This document shows positions 33,601-42,185 of a stretch of DNA of 64,000 bases, in pieces (position 1 is the first letter of the stretch; each line of letters starts with the position of its first letter). The translations under genes and the position numbers were made by a program. The notes beneath the pieces are model-generated. The model was given only the letters and a program-made list of their open reading frames with translations. It did not search any database and was not told where the DNA came from. The DNA is from DASRFR01 sp035651455 (GTDB lineage Bacteria > Acidobacteriota > Terriglobia > Terriglobales > Acidobacteriaceae): positions 496,001 to 560,000 of the forward strand of contig DASRFR010000022.1 of the NCBI GenBank assembly GCA_035651455.1. The letters are read 5' to 3'.

Positions 33601-34626
33601 TCAGCGCGCCCACTCTGGCGCTTCGCGAACCGGAATATATTCCGGCCGATATCGCAGCCGAACAGCTTTGTGTTGCCTAGCAGCTTCTTTCGTCAGTTCG
33701 ACCTTGAGTGCGTGACGTCGGCCATCGATTACCGGAGGTATAAACCCGAGTTCGTAGCGATAATGCAATTGCCTGATTATCGCTTCCAGCGCAGCGCCGT
33801 ATGTTGGCGGAGGTGCAGAAAAGTATTGGCCGCCCGTGTGCTTGGCCATGTAGTGCATGATTTTTGATTGCTCCCCGATCAAGAACACACCTGGAGCTCG
33901 ATCATCCCGTATCCCGAACACAATTCCAGAAGTTTCGAGAAAATCATCCACCAGCTTGTTCAGTTCGCCCCGCGGTTGTCCTGTGTGATCACCGTGCAAG
34001 AACACGATCACGGGAAGCGGCTTCGGATTTCTTTGATATGCGTCGCTGATGATAAGCCGAATCATTTTGCGGAACGTTTGTTCTCCAACCTCGTCCGCCG
34101 CGCCCGTCCCGCCCGCAAAGGGAATTGGTCTGAGCGTTTCGCCCAGCACGAAAATGGGACTCTCGCGATCCTCGCCGGGTAATAAGTCGAGCCGGGTGTC
34201 GCCGTTGTCACACCAGTGAGCAATGCCCACTTTGTCGTGCTTCCCCAGTTGATCAAGTGCGGATCGAAATAATGATTCTTGGCCGAGAAATTCTGCTGAG
34301 CCTCCAAACTTTGGCAAGCCGCGTTCGTTGCAGATTACTACCAGCCACAGACTGATAGACCGTGTATCGTCCTGCGATCCAGCGTCAAATGTTGCAATCT
34401 GGATCTGCTGCCGGTTATCGAAAATACGAAAGTCTTCCTTTTTGAAGTTTCGGACCGGCAATCCGCTTTTTTGATCCTGGGTGATAACATCGACCAGCAC
34501 CAGGGAAGATTGCACTCGAACCGCGGGTGCTTGTTCCGAGGCTGCGGGTTCCTGGCACTCGATCGGCGATGAGATGCAGACGGCAAGCAGAGTCAAGGCA
34601 AGTCCGCGCGCAATTTTTGTTTTCAT
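33601..34626 (-). CDS. Secreted VWFA-domain protein of acidobacterial type
   Basis: 341 residues from ATG 34626, which opens a signal peptide (KIARGLALTLLAVCISSPIEC). The mature N-terminus has the VRVQSSLVLVDVITQD and LPVRNFKKEDFRIFDN pattern of the VWFA-related family greatly expanded in Acidobacteriota (TIGR03436). A von Willebrand factor A fold follows, though its metal-site DxSxS is not canonical here. The C-terminus has YRYELGFIPPVIDGRRHALKVEL. Role unknown, probably adhesion or envelope-associated. Confidence 0.82.
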   Translation of the reverse strand: MKTKIARGLALTLLAVCISSPIECQEPAASEQAPAVRVQSSLVLVDVITQDQKSGLPVRNFKKEDFRIFDNRQQIQIATFDAGSQDDTRSISLWLVVICNERGLPKFGGSAEFLGQESLFRSALDQLGKHDKVGIAHWCDNGDTRLDLLPGEDRESPIFVLGETLRPIPFAGGTGAADEVGEQTFRKMIRLIISDAYQRNPKPLPVIVFLHGDHTGQPRGELNKLVDDFLETSGIVFGIRDDRAPGVFLIGEQSKIMHYMAKHTGGQYFSAPPPTYGAALEAIIRQLHYRYELGFIPPVIDGRRHALKVELTKEAARQHKAVRLRYRPEYIPVREAPEWAR

Positions 34627-34958
34627 GAAGCCGACCTGCCACGGATGTTTCATACATCCCGGACGACAAGTAAGCTACGCACAATCCATCGGGTTCGTTC
34701 CGTTCTCCCGGCGAAATCCTCGGGAAAGCGATTCGTGACTGCGATGCTAAGACCTTCGGGTGGGATGATAAGTGTTCCGGAGATCGGAGCGATGAGCGCG
34801 GAACTGCCGCGCGTTTCTGCTGTAGTAGCAACCAGAGATAAGCTGCTAGCGAATCTGTCGTCTCTGTATGTGAGATCCAATCCATCACCCGCTCAGGCCT
34901 GATAAGCGTGGCCGGGCGCGACAGCGCAACCATCCGCGCCCGGTACCTTACTGCCTGA
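34627..34958. other. Intergenic, no gene seen
   Basis: About 330 bases between the VWFA gene start and the stop of the AhpD-like gene. Short open frames occur on both strands, none with a ribosome binding site or recognisable sequence. It probably holds only the VWFA promoter. Confidence 0.5.
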
Positions 34959-35315
34959 CTACGGGCGAGCACCGGCGGATTTCGCCGCCGGAGCACCATC
35001 GAACAACTTCACTGCCAACGCGCCGTGGGTAACGGCGCCCCCAGCCCGCAGCGCCGCAGCCAGCAGCGCGGCTTCGGTGACCTCTTCGCGAGTCGCACCC
35101 GCGCCTTTTGCTGCGCGAGCGTGCACGTCGAGGCAATAAGCGCACTGCGTTGTGCACGCCACGGCAAGCGCTATCAATTCTCTATACTTCCTCGGGATAG
35201 CTCCGCCCTCTCGCCCGACGATCTTGTCAAACTCCACGAACGCAGAGAATTCTGTTGGCGCGAGCTGCTTGAGCTCGCCCAGCTGTTTCAGGTCATCAGA
35301 ATCGTGATAGTGCAT
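34959..35315 (-). CDS. AhpD-like carboxymuconolactone decarboxylase family protein
   Basis: 118 residues of the AhpD/CMD fold. The redox motif is complete: C58-x-x-C61-x3-H65 in TTQCAYCLDVHARAA, which in AhpD gives peroxidase or disulfide reductase activity. Start fixed by AGGAGG six bases before ATG. It overlaps the upstream membrane gene by 20 bases, forming a two-gene unit divergent from an AraC regulator. Probably a thiol-dependent detoxification protein. Confidence 0.9.
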   Translation of the reverse strand: MHYHDSDDLKQLGELKQLAPTEFSAFVEFDKIVGREGGAIPRKYRELIALAVACTTQCAYCLDVHARAAKGAGATREEVTEAALLAAALRAGGAVTHGALAVKLFDGAPAAKSAGARP

Positions 35316-35805
35316 CGTTCCTCCTGGTAGCCGAGCTCTGCACGGCGTTTGTCAGGGCGGGCGAAAACGCGCTGGAATCCGCTCGCTTCCCATGATTTTC
35401 TTCGACACTCTGCTTGACTGACGCGCCCCGTGGTGTGAGAAACCCAAGTACAGCTGCCACCAGCAGGAGCGCCGGCACGTCGCCCCAGAGATGTCCCATG
35501 TGCTCTGGATTTGCTAATGATTCTACGGCCATGATTCCGGCGTGCACGACGCTGGACCACACAGTAAACCAGATAAGGCTCAAGTGTTGCAGTGGGTTGC
35601 GGCTCGCTAGGAGCAGAAAGACCCCCAGCGTCGCATATATGCCCAGAATCATCTGCAGGTAATCAGGCACGGAATGTGATGGCCCCGCGTGCCATGTCCA
35701 GCCGGACGGCCAGACCATCGCCAGGCTGTAGATACCGACGATAAAGATCACGCCCACCACTGCGAGCGCCACTCGCAGGTACTTGATACGCCCCATTTCC
35801 AGCAT
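35296..35805 (-). CDS. Four-helix membrane protein (DUF6632-like)
   Basis: 169 residues with four membrane segments (near 9-30, 48-66, 75-95, 108-124) and a disordered Ser-rich tail. The patterns PDYLQMILGIYATLGVFLL and WSSVVHAGIMAVES match the DUF6632 group found beside AraC and AhpD-like genes. GGAGG lies before the ATG. First gene of the unit with the AhpD-like gene; function unknown. Confidence 0.75.
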   Translation of the reverse strand: MLEMGRIKYLRVALAVVGVIFIVGIYSLAMVWPSGWTWHAGPSHSVPDYLQMILGIYATLGVFLLLASRNPLQHLSLIWFTVWSSVVHAGIMAVESLANPEHMGHLWGDVPALLLVAAVLGFLTPRGASVKQSVEENHGKRADSSAFSPALTNAVQSSATRRNDALSRF

Positions 35806-35940
35806 AATTTCCTCCTCTAGGCCGTAAAATTGAGTTTCGGCCTTGTTGCAATGTATTGATTCACCACAGGGCGTCTTGACTTTGATCCTGAGTCTTGATT
35901 TCTTATCCGCTCATCCAAAGCCGCGAGATGCTTTTGCGTC

Positions 35941-35985
35941 GAGTCCGGTGGGGTTTGCTCGCAATTTTGTGGAGTTCGGTGGGGT
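35941..35985. promoter_or_regulatory. Direct repeats in front of the AraC gene
   Basis: GAGTCCGGTGGGGT (35941-35954) and GAGTTCGGTGGGGT (35972-35985) differ by one base and are 31 bases apart, about three helical turns. Spaced direct repeats are the usual binding sites of AraC proteins. The second copy ends at the base before the ATG, so it also overlaps the ribosome entry site. Confidence 0.5.
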
Positions 35986-36981
35986 ATGGACGCACTTTCG
36001 GAAGTGCTGAAGGCGGTCAAGCTGGATAGCGCTTTCTTCTATAACGCTGAGTTTTCTGCGCCCTGGAGTTTTCATTCGCCCAGTTCGTCCAAGCTGGCGC
36101 CGTATATCAACCACTCCTCTGGGCACGTCATCGTTTACCACCTTCTGATCGAGGGCAAAGCCTATGCCCGACTGGGTGATGAGCGCCTCGAAATCGGTCC
36201 CGGCGACGTTCTTATTTTTCCCCACGGCGACTCCCACTTCTTAGAGAGCGGACCTTGTCCTCGTTCCGTGGACGGGGAAGGCGAACTGCAGCGCATCCTC
36301 TCGCAGGGGCTCCAACTGTCGCGGATGGGTGGTGGAGGAGAACTTGCCCGCTTTGTTTGCGGCTTCATGGTCTGCGAACCAAGTCTCAGTCAGGCTTTCT
36401 TGGCCGGCCTGCCAGGAATGTTCAAGGTGAACATTCGTCAGGACCGGTCCGGACAGTGGCTGGAGAATTCAATCCGGCATTCAATTGCAGATGCTAAAGC
36501 GAGTGGGACGGGCAGCGAAGCTGTCCTGGCGAAACTGTCGGAGGCCCTCTTTACCGAAACTTTGCGGCGGTACATGAGTCGTTTGCCCGAGGAACACATC
36601 GGGTGGCTCGCGGGAGCACGCGATGCGGAGGTCGGGAAGGTGCTTGCGCTCATGCATCGCCAGCCTGCAGCACCGTGGACCATAGCGACTCTCGCTCGTG
36701 AGGCAGGTATTTCACGATCAGTGCTGGCGGAACGCTTTCGGCAGTACCTCGGGGAACCGCCGGTTGCGTATCTTACGCGCTGGCGCCTGCAGCTTGGCGC
36801 ACAGATGCTCTGCGCAACCCGCTACAGCGTGGCCCAGATTGCTTCGAAAGTAGGCTACGACTCCGAGCAGGCCTTTAACCGCGCTTTCAAACGCAATTTC
36901 GGCAACCCGCCGGCACGATACCGGAACGAGATAAGACCAAAACCGAAGCAGAGCAAAGCGGCCCAGGTGTCCCAGGGATGA
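35986..36981 (+). CDS. AraC-family regulator with cupin sensor domain
   Basis: 331 residues. The N-terminal cupin_6-type domain (about 10-190; FHSPSSSKLAPYINH, GDVLIFPHGDSHFL) senses a ligand; the C-terminal pair of helix-turn-helix motifs (about 220-315) has TIATLAREAGISRSVLAERF and VAQIASKVGYDSEQAFNRAF. It is transcribed away from the DUF6632/AhpD-like pair and probably regulates it and itself through the repeats at 35941-35985. Ligand unknown. Confidence 0.92.
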   Translation: MDALSEVLKAVKLDSAFFYNAEFSAPWSFHSPSSSKLAPYINHSSGHVIVYHLLIEGKAYARLGDERLEIGPGDVLIFPHGDSHFLESGPCPRSVDGEGELQRILSQGLQLSRMGGGGELARFVCGFMVCEPSLSQAFLAGLPGMFKVNIRQDRSGQWLENSIRHSIADAKASGTGSEAVLAKLSEALFTETLRRYMSRLPEEHIGWLAGARDAEVGKVLALMHRQPAAPWTIATLAREAGISRSVLAERFRQYLGEPPVAYLTRWRLQLGAQMLCATRYSVAQIASKVGYDSEQAFNRAFKRNFGNPPARYRNEIRPKPKQSKAAQVSQG

Positions 36982-37042
36982 AGTACCAATGACCTAACAA
37001 GCACGACATGAGCCGTCGTGCCCAGGTCAGCCATATCAAACA

Positions 37043-37072
37043 GAACCCTGAAAGCTTGAACTTTCAGGGTTC
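37043..37072. terminator. 12-bp hairpin between convergent genes
   Basis: GAACCCTGAAAG and CTTTCAGGGTTC form a perfect stem with loop CTTGAA, between the AraC gene (plus) and the cupin gene (minus). Neither side has a clear T-run, so termination would be weak or need a factor. Confidence 0.5.
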
Positions 37073-37114
37073 GATTCGGTCCAGTTCTTACCGAACAAGA
37101 ATTCAGCGGACGCG

Positions 37115-37564
37115 TTATTTCGCAGGAACCCTATCGAATTTTCCTGACCCCTCTTCGTAAAACACGGCGCCTTCCGTCTTATCGCCGCCGCTCCGATGTT
37201 TATGGCCACCGGGAACTCGCAGGAAATCTCCCGGTCCGACACGCTTTTCGCCGTCTTCATCTTTATACAGATAAGCGCCTTTTATACCGACGATCCAGAC
37301 ATCGTTGGTATGGGTGTGCATGCCCGCATCGAATCCTGGGTCAAATTTTGTATAGGTTGCGTGAGGACCTGTGTCGGGATCGCCCCACAAGGTCGTCATA
37401 GAAACGCCAGCGGCTTGAGACGGTTTAAAAGTCGTGCTGTCTGCAGCGGCATAGACAACTTTCTTGCCGGCGCTGCCTTTTGAAGTTTTCTGAGCCTGAA
37501 CAACAACACAGACTGCCACCGCAATGATCAATGCCCCAATCTCCGCCACAATCAATCTCTTCAT
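37115..37564 (-). CDS. Secreted cupin-domain protein (DUF4437-like)
   Basis: 149 residues: signal peptide or anchor (about 1-24), then a single cupin barrel with metal ligands H83 and H85 (GMHTHTNDVW) and H121 in PGGHKH. The pattern is that of DUF4437/cupin_2 proteins. A strong GGAGG lies before the ATG. Enzyme activity unknown. It converges with the AraC gene and stands alone. Confidence 0.85.
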   Translation of the reverse strand: MKRLIVAEIGALIIAVAVCVVVQAQKTSKGSAGKKVVYAAADSTTFKPSQAAGVSMTTLWGDPDTGPHATYTKFDPGFDAGMHTHTNDVWIVGIKGAYLYKDEDGEKRVGPGDFLRVPGGHKHRSGGDKTEGAVFYEEGSGKFDRVPAK

Positions 37565-37704
37565 TTGGTTTCCTCCGTATGCTCTTTAGCCGGGAGCTCC
37601 GTGCATCCTCGGCCTGGCGGCAACCGTTATACACCCCGTCGTCTCCATTCCGCGGAGGAATTCTCGCTTTCACACGCAATCATGTGACCCATGGAGGCGA
37701 GGTC

Positions 37705-38877
37705 TCATTGCCTGAGCATTTCCGCCGCGGTAAGCGCGTAAATTTCCGCGCAATCGGCAATGTTGCGGATGGGAACGAACTCGTTCGGTCCATGAGACAC
37801 GGTCAGCAATCCCGGTCCATAAGCAAATGCCGGAATGCCGCGAGCCGCATAGAACCGCGTTTCCAGCAGACCGGGGCACATCTCGAACACCCCATCTCTA
37901 CCCGTAACACTTGCTATGTGACGCGCCAAAATCACGCCCAGCGGATCTTGCGCCGGAGTCGCCGCCGCAGGCTCTTCCTGGAGCACCTCGACTTCGAAAC
38001 CTTTCAGCGCATCGCGCAAGCGCGCCTTCTCTTGCTCAAGGTTTTCTTCCGGATTAATGCGGCGGTCAACCGTAAAGGAACAGAAGTCGGGTGTCACGTT
38101 GAAGTTGATGCCCGCCTCTACCCGGCCGCCAATCATTAAGATGGATTTTCGTGCTGCCGCGGGAGCGATATTCTGCCGCGTTTCGCGGAGTTCTACCTCA
38201 CTCTTTATCGCGGCCAATCGTGTCAGCGCCGGCAGCGCACGCTCAAAGGCGTTTACCCCTTCGAATTGCCGGCCAACGTGCGACGCCTTGCCGCGCATTG
38301 TCGCGCGCAGCGAAATAGCCCCGCGGTTGGCATTCCAGATGACGCCTCCGGTCGGCTCCGGCGTCAGCATTCCGACCGCATCTCTGCCCAGCAGTCCGCG
38401 CGCATCCAGGTCCCGGGAACCGCGCGGTCCGGCGGTTTCCTCATCAGGTACGAGCACGACTCCGATACGGCCGCTCTTGAGAAGCCCTTCATCACGGGCA
38501 GCCGCTGCTGCGTGAATCATCGCAGCCAATCCACTTTTCATATCCGATGAGCCGCGGCCAAACAGATTTGCGCCTTCAATGCGAGGCTGAAACTGATCGC
38601 GGCTCTGCGCCGGAACTACATCGTAATGACCGCTGAAATAGAGCGTTCGCTGGCCCGTGCCCGCCCACGCCAGCACACACGCTCCCTTGCGTCTCACCTC
38701 ATCAAACCCGAGGCTCTCCAATTCGTGTAACAGAGCGCGGGCGCATTCCTCGTAATAATTTCCGGAAGGATTTTCCGATGGAATCGCGATCAATCTTTTC
38801 GTAAATTCCAGCATCGCCGGTTCGGAAAGCCGTGCGCGCAGTCGCGATGAAAGGTGCTCCGTCTTCAGCGTGTCCAC
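37705..38877 (-). CDS. M20-family metallopeptidase (ArgE/DapE/carboxypeptidase G2 type)
   Basis: 390 residues. Metal-site motifs of M20 enzymes are all present: SGHYDVVP, GRGSSDMKSG, DEET (catalytic and bridging Glu) and the C-terminal HGPNEF. The dimerisation lid lies between about 180 and 290 (ISLRATMRGKASHVG). It hydrolyses an N-acyl amino acid or peptide; the pattern is nearest DapE/ArgE-like succinyl or acetyl hydrolases, but the substrate is open. GTG start preceded by AAGGA. It lies 36 bases after a DinB gene on the same strand. Confidence 0.88.
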   Translation of the reverse strand: MDTLKTEHLSSRLRARLSEPAMLEFTKRLIAIPSENPSGNYYEECARALLHELESLGFDEVRRKGACVLAWAGTGQRTLYFSGHYDVVPAQSRDQFQPRIEGANLFGRGSSDMKSGLAAMIHAAAAARDEGLLKSGRIGVVLVPDEETAGPRGSRDLDARGLLGRDAVGMLTPEPTGGVIWNANRGAISLRATMRGKASHVGRQFEGVNAFERALPALTRLAAIKSEVELRETRQNIAPAAARKSILMIGGRVEAGINFNVTPDFCSFTVDRRINPEENLEQEKARLRDALKGFEVEVLQEEPAAATPAQDPLGVILARHIASVTGRDGVFEMCPGLLETRFYAARGIPAFAYGPGLLTVSHGPNEFVPIRNIADCAEIYALTAAEMLRQ

Positions 38878-38913
38878 TTCTTTGCTGTTTCCTTTTTTCG
38901 AGGCGGCAGTAAA

Positions 38914-39417
38914 TCAAAACCCCATCGTGTCATCGGCTGACGGACCATAGGTGGCCGGCAGCGGCTTGTCATTCAGCCGCAAGTACACACCCAGTTGCGC
39001 GCGATGATGCACCATGTGATTGAGGAACATTTGACGATAAGCCAGGAATCGCGAACCGCTGAAGATGGGCTTGCCCTGAAAGCTCAGCTTCCAGTTCTGC
39101 GTCCACGCGTCGTCAGGCGTGTTCTTCAAAGCGCTGCGAGCCTTGGCTGCGTTCTCGTCAAATGCTTTGAGCAGGCCGGCCGACTCAAACGGTGGACGCG
39201 GGCGATTTGGGGCGTTGCTGAAATCCAGTTCCGGCGTGGTCAACACGGTCGCGCCAAATCCCGCGAGCTCGGCGAGGTGGGGAGCCAGTTTGCCCAGCGC
39301 CATCGATTTCTGGTGCGGCACAAAATCCTGCTTGTCGAAAGGAACGCGTTCCAGTGTCATTCGCGTGGTTTTCATTTCCTGTTCGAATTCGGGGAGCAAA
39401 AGTTCGCTGATCGGCAT
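38914..39417 (-). CDS. DinB-fold protein
   Basis: 167 residues with the DinB His triad H47 (LAPHLAE), H134 and H138 (NHMVHHRAQLGVYL). Strong GGAGG before the ATG. Metal-dependent thiol transferase or unknown role, as for the family. Between a methyltransferase and an M20 peptidase on the same strand with gaps of 88 and 36 bases, so co-transcription is likely. Confidence 0.87.
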   Translation of the reverse strand: MPISELLLPEFEQEMKTTRMTLERVPFDKQDFVPHQKSMALGKLAPHLAELAGFGATVLTTPELDFSNAPNRPRPPFESAGLLKAFDENAAKARSALKNTPDDAWTQNWKLSFQGKPIFSGSRFLAYRQMFLNHMVHHRAQLGVYLRLNDKPLPATYGPSADDTMGF

Positions 39418-39505
39418 TGACGGTCCTCCAGGTCTCAGTAGGTACTTTGAAATTCAAACTTCAGTTTGACTGCGCAGGTTGAGATAGTCGCGCGCATGAC
39501 TTAGA

Positions 39506-40189
39506 TCATTGGGGCCGTCGATTGGATTCAACATCGCGACGGAACTGCGGCTTGCGCGCAAATATGTAAGCCCTGGTGCTCTGATACTCCACGTCCGGAG
39601 CATACGGCCCACGCTCCGCCACTTCTTCCACCACCAATCCCGCATTTTCAAGTTGGCGACGGATCGCCGCAGGAGGAAAGAGGAAGAAGTCCATGGAGAT
39701 CGGATGTCCCCACAATTCATCTTCGTGCAGCGTTTCGTCGCCGACGTGAAAGGCGAGCAGTAGGAGGCCGCAGGGCTGCAGCACTCGCGCCATTTCTGTG
39801 AATACCGCCGGCAATGAATCCGGCGGGATGTTAACGATGGCGTAAAAGGCGGCGATGCCGGCAAGACTCTCGTCGGAGAGGTCGAGAGCGAGCATGTTGC
39901 CCTGACGAAATGAAATGTCGGGATTCAGCCGGCGAGCCTGCTCCAACATTTGAGTGGAAAGGTCGACCCCGAATACGGGGACGTCCAAGTCACGCAGGTA
40001 GCGCGCGATGTGTCCAGGACCACAACCCAAGTCGCACACCTTGCCTCGTCCTGTAACTGCGGCGGCGAAACGTTTCAGAAGTTTCTGGTCGAGCGGCTTG
40101 TGCTCAAGCTCGTGAGAGATCCGGCGCGCATATTCATCCGCAACGCGGTCGTAGCTCTGGCGAACGCGTTCAGTGAGGTTGTCCTTCAT
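39506..40189 (-). CDS. Class I SAM-dependent methyltransferase
   Basis: 227 residues. Motif I VCDLGCGPGHIARYL binds S-adenosylmethionine; FGVDLSTQML and ISFRQGNMLALDL follow in the expected order (Methyltransf_11/25 type). Substrate unknown. ATG 40189 is chosen over the GTG at 40195; neither has a clear ribosome binding site. Confidence 0.86.
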   Translation of the reverse strand: MKDNLTERVRQSYDRVADEYARRISHELEHKPLDQKLLKRFAAAVTGRGKVCDLGCGPGHIARYLRDLDVPVFGVDLSTQMLEQARRLNPDISFRQGNMLALDLSDESLAGIAAFYAIVNIPPDSLPAVFTEMARVLQPCGLLLLAFHVGDETLHEDELWGHPISMDFFLFPPAAIRRQLENAGLVVEEVAERGPYAPDVEYQSTRAYIFARKPQFRRDVESNRRPQ

Positions 40190-40260
40190 TATCACTGGCC
40201 ACAGGCTGGACGAACGCGCACCCGGTCATGATCTCGTTGCAGTAGGTTGCCGGCTGCTAT

Positions 40261-42051
40261 CTAGGTAATGCTGACTTCGGTGTAGGTGCCGTAAACTTCG
40301 CGCATGGCCTGGCAGATCTCACCAACGGTGGCGTAAGCACGCACCGCATCGATGATGTACGGCATGGTATTGGCTTCTGAAATGCCGCCGTTGGCGGGCG
40401 CTTCGGGGGTCTGTGCAGCTGCGCGGCGCAGGGCATCGAGGCGTCGCCGCACCTCATCGTTGGAGCGGCGGGCGCGCAGGGCCTTTAGTTTCGCGCTCTG
40501 ATGCCGTGCCACCTCTTCGCCAATGTAAAGAATCTGGGGCGCCTCTTCCTCGATGGTGAAGTCGTTCACGCCCACAATGATTTTTTCCCTGGCTTCCACC
40601 GCGCGCTGATATTGATAGGAGGATTCGGCGATCTCTTTCTGCGGATAGCCTCGCTCAATGGCTTTAACCATCCCGCCCATGGCATCGAGCTTAGCAAAGT
40701 ATTCGAATGCCCCGTTTTCCATGTCGAGAGTCTGGTGCTCGACGAAATAGGAACCGCCGAGAGGATCCACGGTCTGGGCAACGCCGCTCTCGTAAGCGAT
40801 GATCTGCTGCGTGCGCAGGGCGATGCGCGCAGCCTCCTCGGTAGGCAGCGCAAGCGCTTCGTCATAGGCATCGGTGTGTAAAGATTGGGTGCCGCCGAGC
40901 ACAGCGGCCAACGCCTGCAATGCAACCCGCGCGATGTTGTTCATGGGCTGCTGCGCGGGGAGCGACACGCCCGCGGTCTGGGTGTGAAAGCGCATCAGCC
41001 AGGTGCGCTGGTTCTTTGCCCCGAAGCGGTCTTTGGTCAGCCGATACCAGATCTTCCGCGCAGCGCGGTACTTGGCGATCTCTTCAAAAAAGTCGTTGTG
41101 CGCGTTGAAAAAGAAGCTGAGACGCGGACCGAATTCATCGATGTCTAGGCCGCGGCGGCACGCCCATTCCACGTACTCCACTCCATCGTAGATGGTGAAC
41201 GCGAGTTCCTGCAGGGCGGTGGAACCGGCCTCGCGAATGTGATAACCGCTGATCGAAATGGTGTTGAAGCGCGGCGTGAAGCGCGATCCAAACTCGAAAG
41301 TATCCACCACCAGGCGCATCGATGGCGCCGGAGGATAGATGTATTCCTTCTGTGCGATGTATTCCTTCAGTATGTCGTTCTGAATGGTGCCGGAGACTTT
41401 CTTCCAGTCCGCGCCCTGCTTTTCCGCCACCACCAGGTACATAGCCCACAGCACCGAAGCTGGCGAATTGATGGTCATCGATACGGTGGTCTTCTCCAGG
41501 TTGATCCCGTTGAAGAGGATTTCCATATCTTCCAGTGAATCGATGGCCACCCCGCACTTTCCTACTTCTCCTTCGCTGGCCGGGTGATCGGAGTCGTATC
41601 CCATGAGAGTGGGAAGGTCGAAGGCGACGGATAGGCCGCTGCCGCCGTGCTCTAGCAGGTACTTGTAGCGCTGGTTGGTTTCTTCCGGTGAAGCGAAGCC
41701 GGAGAACTGCCGCATCGTGTAAAGCTTGCCCCGATATCCGGTCGCGTGGATGCCACGGGTAAACGGCGGCTGACCGGGATAGCCGAGATAGGGGTCGTAG
41801 GCGAAATCCTCCGGCAGATCGGCCGGGGTATAGAGGCGACGAATGGGGACGCCTGAAATCGTTGTATAGCAAGCGTGGCCACTTTCGTCGAGATTGGTGC
41901 CCGTAGGCGCGCCAATCGGCTTCTCGGGAGACTTCTCCAGCGTTGGGGCAAGGGTCTTCTCCGCCCACGCCTTTTCTAATTCCGAGGGATGCCGGTTTTC
42001 CAAGACGTCAGAGATGGGTGATTCTGCTACAGGCGGTTTGGTGTCGGACAT
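40261..42051 (-). CDS. Acyl-CoA mutase large subunit, isobutyryl-CoA mutase type
   Basis: 596 residues: the substrate-binding TIM barrel of the adenosylcobalamin-dependent acyl-CoA mutases (GLSVAFDLPTLMGYDSDHP, SISGYHIREAG, LGGTQSLHTDAYDEALALPT). There is no C-terminal B12 domain, so a separate small subunit is needed; none is in the window. Substrate-setting residues are F116 (TMRQFSGF; Tyr in methylmalonyl-CoA mutase) and Q234 (YIAQKEY; Arg in methylmalonyl-CoA mutase), with A143 where hydroxyisobutyryl-CoA mutase has Asp. This Phe/Gln pair is that of isobutyryl-CoA mutase, which swaps isobutyryl- and butyryl-CoA. The start at 42051 drops an unsupported upstream stretch to 42219. Confidence 0.88.
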   Translation of the reverse strand: MSDTKPPVAESPISDVLENRHPSELEKAWAEKTLAPTLEKSPEKPIGAPTGTNLDESGHACYTTISGVPIRRLYTPADLPEDFAYDPYLGYPGQPPFTRGIHATGYRGKLYTMRQFSGFASPEETNQRYKYLLEHGGSGLSVAFDLPTLMGYDSDHPASEGEVGKCGVAIDSLEDMEILFNGINLEKTTVSMTINSPASVLWAMYLVVAEKQGADWKKVSGTIQNDILKEYIAQKEYIYPPAPSMRLVVDTFEFGSRFTPRFNTISISGYHIREAGSTALQELAFTIYDGVEYVEWACRRGLDIDEFGPRLSFFFNAHNDFFEEIAKYRAARKIWYRLTKDRFGAKNQRTWLMRFHTQTAGVSLPAQQPMNNIARVALQALAAVLGGTQSLHTDAYDEALALPTEEAARIALRTQQIIAYESGVAQTVDPLGGSYFVEHQTLDMENGAFEYFAKLDAMGGMVKAIERGYPQKEIAESSYQYQRAVEAREKIIVGVNDFTIEEEAPQILYIGEEVARHQSAKLKALRARRSNDEVRRRLDALRRAAAQTPEAPANGGISEANTMPYIIDAVRAYATVGEICQAMREVYGTYTEVSIT

Positions 42052-42185
42052 GAGCCCCCACACGAGCTTAACTTTTGATGATAGAAGAGCCTGCAGGGTG
42101 CGGCAAGATACCCGCTGGTACCGACCGGTTGGTCTGCTCGCTTTTGCGCCCGTTGCGAGTAGCTGAAGCGGGTCTGGAATGGAGG

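Noticed and set aside
37061..37085. tRNA-like T-loop sequence GGGTTCGATTC
   Set aside because: The flanking bases do not form a T-stem and no acceptor or anticodon stem is found; the bases belong to the hairpin between convergent genes.
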